Numbered from the stretch's first letter, positions 37,301 to 56,165 are shown. The stretch: DNA of 64,000 nt from Tetrahymena elliotti 4EA (GCA_000231825.2 JH720313.1:1219663-1283662), one strand, 5' to 3'. A program made the numbers and translations. Notes: generated by a model from the sequence alone, not told the origin.

Positions 37301-40017
37301 TGTCATCATCTATAAGGTTGAAAGATATCAGCACTTTACCAGAAACTGTATTTTTATCTTGAATTATTTATTTTTTAAAACTGAATAATTTTACAAATTA
37401 ATGTTACTGTAGTAAAGGTTAAGCCATTAAGCTTATGGAATTTCTTTAGACAGATTGATATACTATTATTTTACTCCTTCCTGAATGTCTACTACAGCAT
37501 TCCCTAAAAAATTGTCTGCTAAACCTAAACAGATTTTTTTTTTAAATTAATTTTTTTTATTTAGAATAAATTTAATTTAAAAGAAACAAATAAAAATATT
37601 TTACCATATTCACTTTAATCAAAAACTCTTATGATAATAGGAGGTTGCTCTTATGATTCATAAAAATAAGGTACATTAATCTCCATAGTTCTATACCAAA
37701 CCTTTTGGCATTAGTTAAAAAATATATTTAACAATAAAATAGAATAATATTTAAATTACTGGACTTAATGTATTTAATCTTGCTGGGTAGTGTGCAGTAA
37801 TACCCATAAAACTTACTCTTAGAACAGGATTACATTTCCCAAAATCACTAGAAGGTATTAAATTTTAGCATTAATATAAATTGCATACCAATCTTTTAGA
37901 ACCTAGTTTACTTCTTTAAATTTCTTCATCCTAAAGTTTTTTGATCAAAAAATTCAAACTTAGTTTTACTTTTAAATAAGATTACCCCTGTTGAAAATGG
38001 ATTAGGAGGAATATGATGTTAGGTTTAAGCTACTCGGCAGTGTACTTTTAAGATTCCTGCCTAATCTATTCTCAGATTAGAAACTGCTCTATCTGGATTA
38101 AAATACACATACTTTTATTTTCCTTCTTATTTCAAATAAAAACCATATGGCTTTCTCCAATATGCTATGTGTTCGTTATCATTATTTGTAAGATAAATAA
38201 ATATATCTGGAATGTTTTGATGGAATTCAGTTATGGGAAATTCAATTTCATTCAAAAATAATCTCTACATAAAAAGAAAAAAGAGTTAGCATATTTTTAT
38301 TCTTCTTGTAATTTTTTACTTCATTCCAAGTAATCATCTAATTATAAGCATAATCATATTTTGATTCAGTTTAGGCGTGACCCCATTTTAATGTGATTTT
38401 GTATTTTCCATTGTTTTAAGGAAGATCGATTCCAAAGAAAACATCTAGCTTTGATAATAGAAAAAGTAGTTTTAATCTCAAAAAACGTAATAATAATTAA
38501 TTACCACTAGAGATAGTTTTTATACTTAAATAATTGAATAAATCCTTTTATAAAGACTATCCATTTGTTATTCTTTTATTATTGGATTCTTACTCTTTTC
38601 AGAATCCATAGCAATCATTAAACTCCCACACCAGTTAGAAGCTAGGTGTGGATAATTATCCATGATGGTCATTTCTTCTTTATTATTAACTTTTTCTTGG
38701 CTTCCATAAAGATTTGTCCATTATGCATTTTTATACTAAAAATAATTATTCTTTATCTTATCTAACAATCAAATATAGTATTTTACTTTTCCCTCTATTA
38801 TATCATGAATATTAAATCTGCAAGTACTCACTAATTCATCTGTAGTACCTCTATCATAATCAAAAACTCTGAGGAAAAAATATTAACTTAAAGTTGGCAT
38901 ATAAAAAGGAAGCTAAATTATATTTAAAAAATCCTTTAAAATATCATTTTACATGCTTCTAAACTTACAGAAATTTCTAAAAACCATTCAGGGTTTTTGT
39001 TATCATTAATCCATTTTGTTTTATATTCTATTCCACCATCTATGAATTCATTTTAAATTTATAAATATTAACTTTTTAAAACGTATTTAAATAATTATAA
39101 TCTAAGCTACATAAGATACTATTTTAAATTAAAAAAGTATCACATGGAATTTTAAGATAAAAGCTTACATTCGAAGGTTATGTAAGGGTCTATATGACCA
39201 ATTAGATCCATTTTTTTTAAATTTAGAGCTCTAAAGAGTTTAACTCTTATGATATGAGACTCCTACTAAACTGAAGGAGAAAATAATACTTTCAAAATAT
39301 TCTACTTTGTTCGCTTTTTCTCTTCTTCATCAGTTTCTTCCTTCAAATAAATCTACTTTTTATCATCTTAATGTATCAAAATTGCACTTATTTTTATAAA
39401 CCCTCTGATTTTAGAAAAATCCTAATCAACGTTGGTAATTCCTATCCATTTATGTTCTAGTAAATGATCTTTTTCTAGATATATTTAAGTTAAATCTAGC
39501 TAATACTTTCCTTTTCAATCAAAAATATATAAATTAGGTCTTCTCTTTTATTAATTATTTACCAATTATTTCATCTTAAAGCAAGGCATGATGATTCTTT
39601 ACTATTAGGCTCATAAATCCATTATTAATCTCTTCTTTTGATTTTACAAAATGCTATATGAAAATATGATCACCCCAAATTTAATCTTCATTTCCAACTT
39701 TCTTTTTTATCTAAGAGTATTTCTTCTTGCCAAAAGCTTAAACCTCTATAATAGGATCTACTGTATGATTCTTAACATTAGAGTTAACTAAACCTCTTGT
39801 TTTTTGTATTAAAACCTAAATTGATACAATTTAAGTAAAAATACAACAACTGATAAATATGCATTTTACTATCTTTTTTATTTACATGAAGGTTATATTC
39901 TCCCGTCTTGATAGCTTAAAAATCTACTATTTGATGATCCAATTCGGGGTTATTATTTTTTGAATTCATATCCTCCCCTTTTTTTGAATCTTTTTCTAAG
40001 AAACCAAACAATTTCAT
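34309..40017 (-). CDS. ferlin family multi-C2 membrane protein (copy 2)
   Basis: Start ATG at 40017 (MKLFGFLEK), stop TGA at 34309-34311. Layout, exon sizes and order of domains follow copy 1. Matching landmarks are C2 loop FDYDRGTTDELV near 38860, MDYDKFNADDF near 35570 (copy 1: WDYDELSADDF), tail GRSEPNHSPYCPEPQGR near 34590-34540, and one C-terminal transmembrane segment near 34430-34330. The two proteins are clearly homologous but far apart in sequence, so the duplication is old. Copy 2 is richer in Lys and Asn, and its luminal tail ends GTGRS. The role in membrane fusion is inferred from the family. The N-terminal region before the first C2 is short and acidic. Exon borders were not all fixed, but TGA-free frames and ferlin motifs run the whole length. 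Confidence 0.9.
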
Positions 40018-40467
40018 TTTTAATCAATCTTTTTTTGGCAAAAATTAAATAATTGAAGGATTGATTCCAAAATTTTACAAGTTCATAAATTTAATTAGAT
40101 TTCATAAGATGTAACACTGATATATGTTAAGATTATTACATTGAAATTAGTGCAATCCTCTATTTCATAACTAATTAATTACATCTCCTTATATTATATT
40201 AAATTTTTAAATTTTAATGACAAACTACAAAAAATATAAAAGTGTTAAATGGTATATACCAATAAGCTACAAATTAAAAATAACTAACTAACTAATGATA
40301 ATTCACTGATTGTAAAATTTACATTAAAACTTCGTAAGTAAATATTTTCAGAATAAATTTCAATAGATATGATAAAATAAAAATTATTGATATATTCATG
40401 ATTCCAATCTATTCTAAGAAGGTAAAATCTATTTTTATTTTTTTATTTCTGGCTAATTTCATCAATT
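40018..40467. other. spacer upstream of ferlin copy 2
   Basis: Contains the promoter and leader of ferlin copy 2 (-) and the 3' end of CFAP58 (-). One minus-strand frame stays open here because TGA is rare in AT-rich DNA, but its product does not look like protein. Confidence 0.5.
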
Positions 40468-43400
40468 TCATCTTGGAGCTCCTGCTGCTATTTAAATAGC
40501 CTTTTAATTAATTAAAATAATAAATTATAATTGAATTCTAAATCTTATTTTACTTGTTCTGGTAATGGTGGCTAAGCACCTGATAAATTGAAATCGCCAA
40601 GAGCAGGGTTGTTTTGTAGCTCTTGAGATTTATCTTAATCCTTTCTTTTCTGGAAGTAATCTCTTTTCAATTTATTCATTTCTTCTCTGAGTCTATTATT
40701 TTCGAATTTCAAAATATTCACCTATCGTAATTAATAAGCAAAATATATTAAATTACTAATATTTATATTGAATTAATTTCATTTAGCAATTCATTAAGTG
40801 GTAAATTGAATCTTTTGGTTTAATTCTTAAATTTTATTTAAAAAATATTTACTTATTCTCTTGAATTCTTTAATTCTCCAAGCATCTTCTTCATCTATGC
40901 AGTCTTCTCTTTTAACGATTCTTTGTAAGTTGCTAATTACTATTGAATTTCTGGACCAGGTTATCTTGCAAGGATATTTTTGAGTTCCATAAACAATTTT
41001 TCTTTTTCTTTGATTAATTTTTCTTTCTCTTATACCTTTACATTTTTAGATTACAGAAAATTAATAATTTCTATTTAAATAAGAAATTAATTTATACCTC
41101 TTCTGTTTTAGCAATAAGTCTTCTTTGTAATGTTTGAATTTTTAATATTCTCTCAAAGTTCTCCTAATCTGTAGCTTCAAGTTTTCTCCATCTATGTACA
41201 TTAAGAGGATTCTCAAGCTCATCTTAGAGAGCCTTGACTTTTGTTTTCTCAGCAAGAATATCTTTTTGCAAAGAATTTATTTCATTTCTCAAATCTGGAA
41301 TGCATGATATTTGCTCTTAAGTACTCTTGAGTTCATTCACTAAGTTTGTTAACTCAATTTTGAGTTTAGCTAATTCTTCTTATTTTTTTCTATAGACAAT
41401 TTCACCCTTTGTTAAATTGCTCTATTGAAGTTTAATTTTTTCTTCTAGGACTTATAGCTCTTGATTTCTTTTAATCAACTAAGTACCCAAAATATCTCTT
41501 TCATTTATAACCATTTCTAAGTCTTTATCATGTCTCTGCTTTTCAGCCTTTAATTCTTAAATAATATATTTCAATCTTGAAATATGATTTTCTTGATTTT
41601 TGATAACCTAAACAAATTAAATAAATAATTAAAATTAGTTTTGTACAAATAAAGAAATAAAAATACTTCTTCAGTAGATTTAATAGCTTTCATGACACGT
41701 TCTTTTTCAAGCTCTGTCTTTTTATTTTCTTCAACAATTTTATTGTATTCGAAATCTTAGTTAATTAATTCATTATCTTTTTACTTGATTTCCTCCTTAT
41801 ATTAATCAACCATTTGTTTATTTCTTTTTTTCTTTTCCTAGAGCTCACTCAATTCTTTCTTGCAATCAAGTAGATTCTTAGAATATAAATTTCTATCAGA
41901 ACGAACTGCTTCGTATAAATGTTATTAATGTTTTAATTTGGCAAGAACAGCATTATTTTTCTGCTTTTATTCAGCAATCTAATTAATTTTAATTTTAACT
42001 TCTTCACAAGTTTAATAATATTTTGCATGAGCTTGAGATGCCTCAATACCATACTTTTCTTATTCTTTTTATAACTATGTAATCATTTTTCTTAACTTCT
42101 CATTTTCAGCCTCATACCCTAAAATTTAATTTTCTATTTTCTTAAGCTTATTGAGCTAATAAATAATTTCTTCATCTGTTTTGTGTTCATCATCTTCAGC
42201 CTTTTTAAGAGATTTGTTATTTTATGTTCTTTATTTTAAAATAGAGTCTATCTTTTCTTTTAGTTCATTTCTCATCTTTGTAAGACTCTCTACGTGTTCC
42301 TCTTCAATTTTATTTTAAGACTATTTAATTATCCCAAAAAAAAATGATTATATTTTTAGATAATAAATTTTATTTAATACCTAAAGTCTTTCTAAATTTT
42401 ATTCTAAGATTTAATTTTCGGTTTCAAGTTTTGATTTCATTTTAGTTATCTTATCATACTCTCTTTCAAGATTTTAAATAGGTTTTTTAATCTTTTGTAA
42501 CTCTTTTTCAGCATTAACAACAGATTCTTCTAAGTTCTTAATGTCATGTTCAAGTTGCTTAAAATTATTGATTAAAATGAATATAGATTAATAAAACATG
42601 AATTAATTATTTACAATTTATTATTCTTCTTGGACTTTCAAGTCTTCATTTATTTAATCAAGTTGCTTTTTGTGTTTCTTTTAGTCTTCTTGATTTTGGT
42701 TCTTTTCATTTTTAGAGTTGATGATTTTATTTTCATATTACTTTTATTCTTTTTGCAATGATGCAATTTATTCTATCTTCCTTTTTTACTCCTCTTTAGC
42801 CTTGTCAATCTTATCTTTAATTAAATCCATCTTCCTGTCCATTTCTTACTTTCTTTCCTCTTCAGTTTTAGCAACCTCTTTATATTTCATAATTTTCTCT
42901 TGCAATTCTTAAACATCCACTTGGTATTTATTGTTGAATTTTTCTTCTTACTAAAGTTCATTTTGGTAATGCTCATTTTCATTTTTCTAATATTTTATCT
43001 TATTTCCAAGCTATTCGCAATCTTTTTAATACAAAATATTTTAAAGTATGTTTAATTTTTAAATTAGCATTACTTTTTTCTTGCTCTTCCTTTTATTTTT
43101 TTAGATTTCTAATAGTTTCCTAATTTTAAAGCTCTATCTTTTCAAGTCTCTATTCTGTCTTCTTTTAAAGCTATTTATTTTAATGAAACTCAATAAAAAC
43201 TTTTTTAAGCTTTAGATGATAAAATACCTCTGATAATTGATCTTTTGTCAGCTCTATTTTTTCTTTGATTTCTTCTTTTTTTTCTTTGTAATCTTCAATA
43301 AGCTTTTTTTTATCTTCAAGCTCCTTCTTTGAAAGATCAAGATTTTCTTCATTTGCTTGAATCATCTTTACAACTCCATCTAGTTTGGCTGAGTAGATAG

Positions 43401-43763
43401 CAATTTCTTCAGCATGTTATTCACATCTAAATTAAAAAAATCAATTATAAAATTGTCAATTTAAATGCAAATATTTATTTAAAGAATGACAAAAAAGTAT
43501 TTGAAATGTATTCACTTTTTTATAGAACCGTGTTCTGAATTAATTGACTGCTTAAAAGTATTATAAAGTGATTCATATTATATTTTAAAATCCTTCAATT
43601 CAGCATCACCTGAGAAATCTTTCATGATTTCTTCATAGTCTTTATCGATTTGTGCAATAATTGATTTATCCGTTGCATATTATTCTATCTCTTTTTTTTA
43701 TTAAACTAAAGATTAGCCCTCTTCTTCATGATGGGTCTACTTTTATTGGTTCTCTTGAGACAT
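40468..43763 (-). CDS. CFAP58: cilia- and flagella-associated protein 58 (coiled coil)
   Basis: Starts ATG 43763 (MSQENQQKQ); about eight short introns, overall size near the ~870 residues of animal CFAP58. Nearly all of it is coiled coil. Two stretches identify the family: QHLYEAVRSDRNLYSKNL near 41930-41880, and ENPLNVHRWRKLEATDQEN near 41215-41155 followed by ILKIQTLQRRLIAKTEE. CFAP58 is an axonemal protein needed for flagellar assembly and bending, so this is a structural cilium gene. The C-terminus reads PALGDFNLSGAQPPLPEQ, then an intron. Its acceptor is uncertain: one choice ends at TGA 40468-40470, another (acceptor after TAAATAG) gives coil-like QQELQDEIDEISQ but no nearby stop. I prefer the first. 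Confidence 0.92.
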
Positions 43764-44853
43764 TTTTTCTCAAGCTAATTTAATTTAAAAATATTAAATA
43801 GGTTTAATTCTATCTTTAAAATCTTGTTGATTTTATATCAATAATTTGCTTTAATCTATTTAAATTGAGTTGAAAACTGCTTAGATAATATCAAAAAATC
43901 AAATTACTTGAAAAATAACTTTTCTTTTTTAATAATCAATCTTAAAATCAAACAAAATAATAAAATACAAAATCAAAACCCAACTAACTTGATCAAATAT
44001 TAATGTTCATTGATTGATTATCAATTAAGTAAAAAAATGAAATTTTAAATCTGATATTTTTTTAAGTTTTACTTTTTCGAATTTATTAAAAAATATTTTC
44101 AATTAACTTTTTATTTTAAAAATAATTTTTGTGAAATTTAGGATTTTCAATTTGAACTTTAAATTAAGTTTAATAATTAAATTATGAAATAAGTTAAAAA
44201 ATTTTTAATTACCTATTTTCAAGCGTTTATTTAATTTTTCCAAAAAAAATAAGATCTTTATTAATTTCATAAAAATTGTTTTGTGTTTTGATTCTCAGAA
44301 CAATTTTTATTAAATTAAAAAACTCAAATGTTTGATTATTTTAAATATTTTAATAGTTTTTAATCATTCGTTAACTTAAGCTTTTATTTGAAAAAGTAAA
44401 TATTTTAAATTGTAACTAAGTTGAGATAAAAGAGAATTAGGTAATGTTTTCGTACAAAAAGATATGTTATTTTTTAAAATGGTAGAAACTTAATAAAAGA
44501 TGTAAAATACTGCTAGATTGAGGTAAATTAAGTTATTTTACCTCTGTAAGAAACTTTATATTAAAAATGTTACATGAACATAATTATTCATCTAAGTAAT
44601 TAAATATAGCTTTAAGCTGTAATCTTTCTTTTAAAAATTGATTATTAAAAAATTTGTGTTAAAGTTAAGATTCTAATTTCTGTAAAAAATTCCAATAAAA
44701 GCCATTTCATAAAACAATATCTATTAAAGAAATTCATATTCAACTAAAAAAATTGTTTATTTATTAAAATCTATCATATCCTAATTTTATTGATGGGTTC
44801 TTCACCTTCAAAGTAAGCATTTTAATACATTTTTTTGCTACAATTTATATTTG
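43764..44853. other. divergent promoter region
   Basis: Lies between the start of CFAP58 (-) and of the CaMKK-like kinase (+), so it must serve both promoters. About 1.1 kb, AT-rich, no gene, repeat or recognisable site. Confidence 0.5.
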
Positions 44854-47800
44854 ATGTAGGATATCTAATCAAATATAAATGATGAATCAAAAAAAATAAA
44901 TTTTTAAAATAGGAAGAAGAAACAAAATGAGTAAAATAATCTAAGTAAGTAACAGATTAAATTAGATCCTAATTCAACCAATATTTAGTAAGCTGATCCA
45001 TCTCCTAAATCAACATTTAACTATTCTTCAGCAGCAGAATAAGAAAAAATTGTTAATAAATAAATAGGCTGTTAACAGTAATTAGAATCAAATAATGCTA
45101 CTCCTACAAGTTCCCAAGATAAGTAGGTAGTTGAATAAGTACCTATCTATATTAATGGAGATTTAGATAAAATCTACTCTGCCTAAAAAAGCTTTAAGCT
45201 AAAAGAGAATGAGAGATTATTAAAAAATTATCCATCAACAAACCAAACAAACTTAAACACACAAAAGCTAACTACAAGTACTTTGCCAAAGAATTAATAT
45301 GAAAATAATAAATAAGCTGCTCCAATGTCAACCTTAAATGTATAAATTTAACCAAGAGAAAAATCTTAAACAATTTAAAACCCATCAGGTAAATAAGGTA
45401 AAATTAAATTAATCTAAATATTTTATCAAATCATAAAGAGTTTTATAATTTTTAAAATGGCTTCATTAAAATGTGTTTTCATAATAAAAAGTAGAGATGA
45501 ATAAAGAAGAATTTCGTAACAGAAATAGCACTGTTGCAGAAGCTAAAAATGTTTAGAATGTAACTAAACCTATCTAAGTTGCTTCATAATCAGACTTAAA
45601 TTTAGTGAAATACGATCTATTAAAGCTAGTGTAAGAATTAAAAAAGAGTAAAGATCAGCCTTAATATGAATAAATCTTGTAAGATAAAATTATAAGTGGG
45701 AGTTCAGGAAATTTTATGGAGGGAAGCATCCTTGATTTTTTTAGTTTAAATTAAACTAAGATTGTAAACGAAAAAAAATTTCAAGAACTGTAAGATTAAA
45801 TTAGATGTGACACTGATTTACTATCTCTTATTAAATAAAATTTTAATTCCAATAACTTTAAAAAATCATTAAGCTTATCACCTTAAACTAGAAAAAAGAG
45901 TTCTATATTAAATGGTATTCCTCTCATTAGAAAGTGTGATAGTACAAATATAAAAGAGGAATAGGATGTTGAAGAAAGCATAGGAATAGGAGATGATTAT
46001 AACTTGTCTCCTATTTCTAGAAAATAATCTATGTAAATTACAATAAATACATTTGGAGATTTAGCTATAACTTCTTTAGCCTAACTAGAAAAGAATTAAG
46101 AGCAACTTTCAATGATTTAGAATAGTATTACTGACACCAGTGTAGAATCTCCATAAAATTAATATTTAGATTAGAATTCTTACTAATAGGGATAATTTGC
46201 AGAAAAGCAACCAAGCAATGAAGAAATTTAAAATAACAAAGAAATTAGATTAATTCAAAAAAGACAAAGCAGCAGTGTGAGATTCATGCTACCCGTTAAT
46301 AACTTGGAGAAAATAAAAGAAAGCGATGAGAAAGAAGAAGAAATGAATACAAGAACTACTCACAGTAATATTTCACCTGAAAACAAAAGAACTTATTACA
46401 TAAAAGATAGAAAGACTAACACTAACTCTTCCTCAGGAATTCTCAAAAATATTTCATAAGATAAAAAAGAAGAAAGTGCATTTAGTTTTTCATAATCAGA
46501 AGAAAGCAAAGATGATTAAAAAGAAGATTTGATTGAAAACTATATGGATAATTAAACAAAAAATTTTATTTTAAAGAACTTTCCTACAAATAAAATGAGT
46601 ACTAGAATTTCTGAAATTTCTAGTAATCTAAAACCTATTAATACTAAAGATTTGCAATCATCAGGTATATTTTTTGGCTAAAGCCCTAAGAGTACAGACC
46701 ATATTGATGAATTAAAATAAGATAACTTTTTGGATAGTTAAAACTCTCCTGCTTATCTCTTAGATAAAAAGTCACCTTCCTCAGGCAATAGTGATAGGAA
46801 AAATATGTATCTCTAAAAAAGACAGTCAGCTTATGTAAAGTTAGATAATTCTGAAAATTCACCATCAAACAAATTATCAGAAAAAAAATAATTTCAACCA
46901 AGCAAGTTTCTCCATTCTAACACTCTTTAGCAACCATAAACCCCTACTGGAGCTGGGGGTAATTCGTTTAATATATCTAATAATTCATATATTACTTACT
47001 TTAACAAAAATCCAGAATAGTCAGTCCTTGAAACTTCATAAGTTAAAAAAGAAGTTGATGAATAAGGATATAAAAAAATAAACTAATACGCTTTACTTTC
47101 AGAGATTGGAAGGTAAATTCATTATTTTTATATAAAAAACAATAAAAAAGTGAAATATTATATTTAAAAGAATTATTTTCAAATCTAATTAAATACTTTT
47201 TATAAATTTTATTCTGTTCAAAGAGAGTTCATTCTTTTTTAAAACATAATTAATTCACAATTTTTTTCTGATTAAAAATAAAAAGAGGAGGATTTGGTAA
47301 AGTAAAGCTAGCTACTTCAGAAATTCCAACAGACAAGGGTGTTATTAAAAAACAATTTGCAATAAAAGTTTCAAATAAATAGAAATTAAAAAGAAAATTA
47401 TTTAGTATGAAAGTTAATGCTTTTACTTTATTAGAAAGAGAAGTAGCTATTATGAAGAAAATTGACCACCCTTATCTTGTAAAATTATATGAAGTTATTG
47501 ATGATCCTGATGATGATAAAATATATATGGTTATGGAATTCGTTCAAAAAGGAAGTATTATGTCCAAGACTTTCTGGAAAAAAGAACTTTAGCAAAATGA
47601 TCCAGAGCTATATGAAAAATTATTTGGAGAAGAAGACGATTTTGCTCATAATAAAAAAAAGTAAGAAATGCTTCCAAAAAAGCTTTCAGAGGAGAAATGT
47701 AAAAAATACTTCTAATAGTTTGCATTAGCAATAGACTACAGTAAATTTATTTAATATTTTTATTAAAGTTAAATAAGATCTGAGTTTCGAATATATTTAA

Positions 47801-48699
47801 AAATTAAAGAATATTAGTAGAAATTAGTTCCTAAATTTAAATTATTATTTTATTTGAAATTTAGTGCATAATTTTGCTTAAATCATTCATAGAGATATTA
47901 AACCTGAAAATATTCTAATTGATGAAGACGATAATTTAAAAATAGCTGATTTTGGTGTCTCCCACATTATGGAAACAAATGAAGATGGCAAGATTACTGA
48001 TAATGCTGGAACTAAAACATTTACAGCTCCAGAGGGTTGGAGTAAAAATTTCAAAGGTAAACCTCTAGATATGTGGGCTGCTGGAGCAACACTCTTTTAT
48101 ATGGCAACTGGTGATCTTCCTTTCTTTTCTAAAGATCCCAATAAACTAAAGAATGCAATATTAAATGATGAGTATATTTTTTAATCAATTTTAATAAATG
48201 TTAAATTTATTTAATTTTAAATAGGGTCAAATTTCCTGAAGATCTAAATCCTCAACTTATTGATTTATTAAAAAAATTGCTTGATAAAAATCCAGATACT
48301 AGAATAACTGCATCTGAAATGCTTGTAAACTTTTACTTTTACTTCAAAATATTTATTTTGTTACCATAATACTAGGTTCATCCTTGGTTAACTGATGATG
48401 GTCAAATAACTCTTTAAAACAGTGAAAGTGCATAAAAAAATATTCAAATTTCATTAAAAGATTTATAAGGTGCATTTACTAAAAAAATACAATTATCAAC
48501 TTTAATAAGAGTTAAATTTAGGCTTAATCGTTAGCTTACTCGAGCAAGATCGTTTTTGTAAGCTAACTAGAGTATTTCAAATATATTAAATGAAAGTATT
48601 AATTAAGATAGAGTTAATACGGACCCTAATAACCAATCTCCAATTAAATCACCTACAGATCTTAAGTAGGTATAAAAATAAAATAACTTACTCTCATGA
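44854..48699 (+). CDS. CaMKK-like Ser/Thr protein kinase with long disordered N-terminus
   Basis: Six exons in phase: 44854-45388, 45495-47112, 47286-47740, 47865-48171, 48225-48324, 48376-48699; 1,112 residues. About 700 S/N/K/Q-rich residues precede the kinase domain. It has YALLSEIGRGGFGKVKLA, FAIKVS, the catalytic loop IIHRDIKPENIL, IADFGVSHI and GTKTFTAPEGW. IDHPYLVKLYEVIDDPDDD and YMVMEF resemble CaMKK and the fungal Sak1/Tos3/Elm1 group, which activate AMPK-type kinases by T-loop phosphorylation. The C-lobe has DMWAAGATLFYM and LLDKNPDTRI, and a tail LIRVKFRLNRQLTRARSF that parallels the CaMKK region after the domain. A Lys/Glu-rich insert follows the hinge (KTFWKKELQQNDPELYEK). A true calmodulin site is not evident. 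Kinase call certain, CaMKK-group call likely. Confidence 0.9.
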
Positions 48700-49508
48700 A
48701 AATTAAACATAATTTAATTTTTCAATCCTTCATACTACTAACTTAAAACTACTAAATAATACAATTTTAAAAACAACTAACTTACTTTGTAAATACTACT
48801 ATTTCGATTTTAAATATTAACCTATGGGATTATATTTTAATTAAAAAAATTTAAATAAAAATTATATCTTATCTGTATTTTTTATTTTTAAAAAAACTTG
48901 CTTTATTTTTTAGTCATTCTAATGAACATTAAATTTCAAAAAATAATTAATTATTATTAATAATTACTGAGATACTCAAAAAATGAAAAATTTTATCATA
49001 TTTTTAGAGCTATTGTAAATACTTTTTTTAATTGAGCTATTTTAAAAATTTGAATATGTATTTAAGCTTGATTTAATTTTGGAAATTTAAAAATACTAGT
49101 AATTATAAATTATTTTTTTTATTTAAGAATATTTTATATGTAAAAGATTATTTAACAAATTAAATTTTGAACCCCAAGTTTTTTTAAATTTAATTCTGAA
49201 TTTTGTTTTATTAAACGATTCAAACATTTTTTGAATTTAATTTAAAATCTTTAAAAATTTTAGATTTAAATTTATGTAGTAGATCTTGTACTTCTACTAT
49301 GGCAGAAAAAGATATAACAATATTTACATTTTGTAAATGTTGATTATTGTATTTAGCAAAGTTGTTTAAAAGTATTTTGAATTTTCCAAAAAACTACATT
49401 TCTTACCTGAGTATGAATAAATAGAACTAATAAAATATAATTTATTTTGTATATAGATTTATAACAAAATATTTTTGAATAAATAAATATATCAATTTAT
49501 TTTTTTTT
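48700..49508. other. intergenic between convergent genes
   Basis: 3' flanks of the CaMKK-like gene (+) and the ABC transporter (-). Extremely AT-rich; no feature. Confidence 0.5.
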
Positions 49509-54311
<4,803 letters not shown>

Positions 54312-56165
54312 GTCTATTGATTGGCTAAATAAAAAAATCCAAATTATTGATAAAAGGAATTTATCTTTATTTTTTTTAATTATAATATTGATCATCTGTT
54401 AATTATAGATATTTAAATAACACCAAAAATAAGTAAACAAGATTTTATTTAGTTTATAAATAGATGATTTGCTTGATATCGTCACAAAAACAACACTTTA
54501 TTTAATACGAATTATAATTAAGAAACTTACTTTACATTTATTTTGAGCTGAAATTAATAGTATTCTTTCTCTATTAATTCTATCAATTTTCTTTAAAATG
54601 TCTCAAAGTTGGTAATCCTACATTCAATATATTCCTTACTCTAAATTCAATTTTTGCTTTTCATCTTAGTTAAAAAATTTATCTAAATTCTTAATTTTAG
54701 TTACGTACATGTTATTTCTTTTATTAATAATCCGAAATAATAATAAGCCTTACCAAATATTAAATAGTAACTAAAATTATATTAATCAAACATAACCCTT
54801 TTAAGTATTTGTGTTTCTAACTCTAGAAAACTAACTTTCTTTTATTAACTATCTTCTCAATAATTGTTTGGATATTGATTAATCTCCAATGAAATCAAAA
54901 GCAATATCAAGCTGTTATATTTTTCTTACTTACAATCTAGATTAAAAAATGTGATAAGTCTGTATTTTTCATCATAATACTAATTTATATTGAATATTCA
55001 ATCTTAAAACTAGGATTATAATTTATTAATTAGGAAAGATAAAATTATGTTATGAAAAGATATAAAAATAAATATAATAAGTCAAATTATTATTTCATTT
55101 TCTCAATGAATAAATTAGTAACATGCGATATTAGTATTATTGGTATCATTACCATCTATTCTTTTTACTTGATTTATATTCTAACATTTAGATATTTTTC
55201 ATTTATTGAAGGTCTATTGTATTAAAGTATTATTTTAATCTTAATAAGTTTAATTTTTATTAATAAATTAAATCAATATTCGATTTCCATTATTCTAAAT
55301 CATTTAGATTTTTCATTTTATTTGACAATTATTTTTAATATTGAAACCTTAAATGTGATCAATAAAAAGATTTTATTTAAAATCAGATGAAAATTATATT
55401 GAAACTTTTAATTTTGTGAGAGAGAAAAAAATCATTAAAAGTTACAAATATTCTTCAAAAATATTAAAATAGAATTTTTATTTTGAAATAGAATCTTATT
55501 TTTAATTTAGTAAAAAAATGAAACAAATATATTTATTTTAATTTTATAATAAATATTAAAAATGATTATTTTTTTTGAAAAAAATTTTTTTGATATTTTT
55601 GAACTCCAAATACCTGTTCACTTTTGACTATAAATTAAAATATTTATTTATTAAAAAATAAATTGAGGTAACTATTCTTAAAATTCAGTAGGATATTTCT
55701 TTACAAAAAAATCTATGAAAAAAAGATTAAATCAATTTATTCTTTTCCCCAAGTAATTGAAAATTATTAGCTAAAATGATTATTTTTTTGAATAAAAATT
55801 TAAAAACATTTTTAAGTTCTTATTTTTTACAATTAATTTAAATTCGATTTAATAAAATCAATTTTATATTTTTTCTTTAAATGGTGAAAGAAACAACTCC
55901 TTTAATTTGAATTACCCATTTAATTTTAATTATTGTTAATAGAAATTATGTTTCCCTCTTATCAGGAAAAGTTTTGAAAAAATAACTCAGGAAAATATTA
56001 TATTTTGACTTTATTTTTTCATAAATATTGTTATTGGTAAAATTTTAATAAAAGTGTTTTTTAGTCTTGTCTCTTCATTAAGTAAATATCATTTTGAATG
56101 AAATAATAATTAAATTTGAAAATTAATAATCAACTTTTCTAATAAAAAGATAATCACTAAGATAA
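54312..56165. other. region between ABC transporter and RecB-like gene
   Basis: Divergent starts (ABC transporter -, RecB-like gene +). Apart from the weak small-gene candidate at 54530-54972, the remaining ~1.2 kb (55000-56165) is extremely AT-rich with long A/T tracts and no coding frame. Confidence 0.5.
54530..54972 (-). CDS. possible small gene or 5' exons of the ABC transporter
   Basis: On the minus strand ATG 54972 (MKNTDLSHFLIQI) can be joined through GT...AG introns to helix-rich segments FLELETQILKRVMFDQYNF, DKFFNQDEKQKLNLE and KLIELIEKEYYQFQLKIN with matching phases. The composition is gene-like (E, K, Q, hydrophobic heptads), but each exon is short and several splice choices work equally well. 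It may be a small independent helical protein or non-coding exons of the neighbouring transporter. No family recognised. Confidence 0.3.

Noticed and set aside
40090..40470. CFAP58 C-terminal extension read through to ~40090
   Set aside because: The open frame there is long only because TGA is scarce; residues after EIDEISQ look like translated AT-rich spacer.
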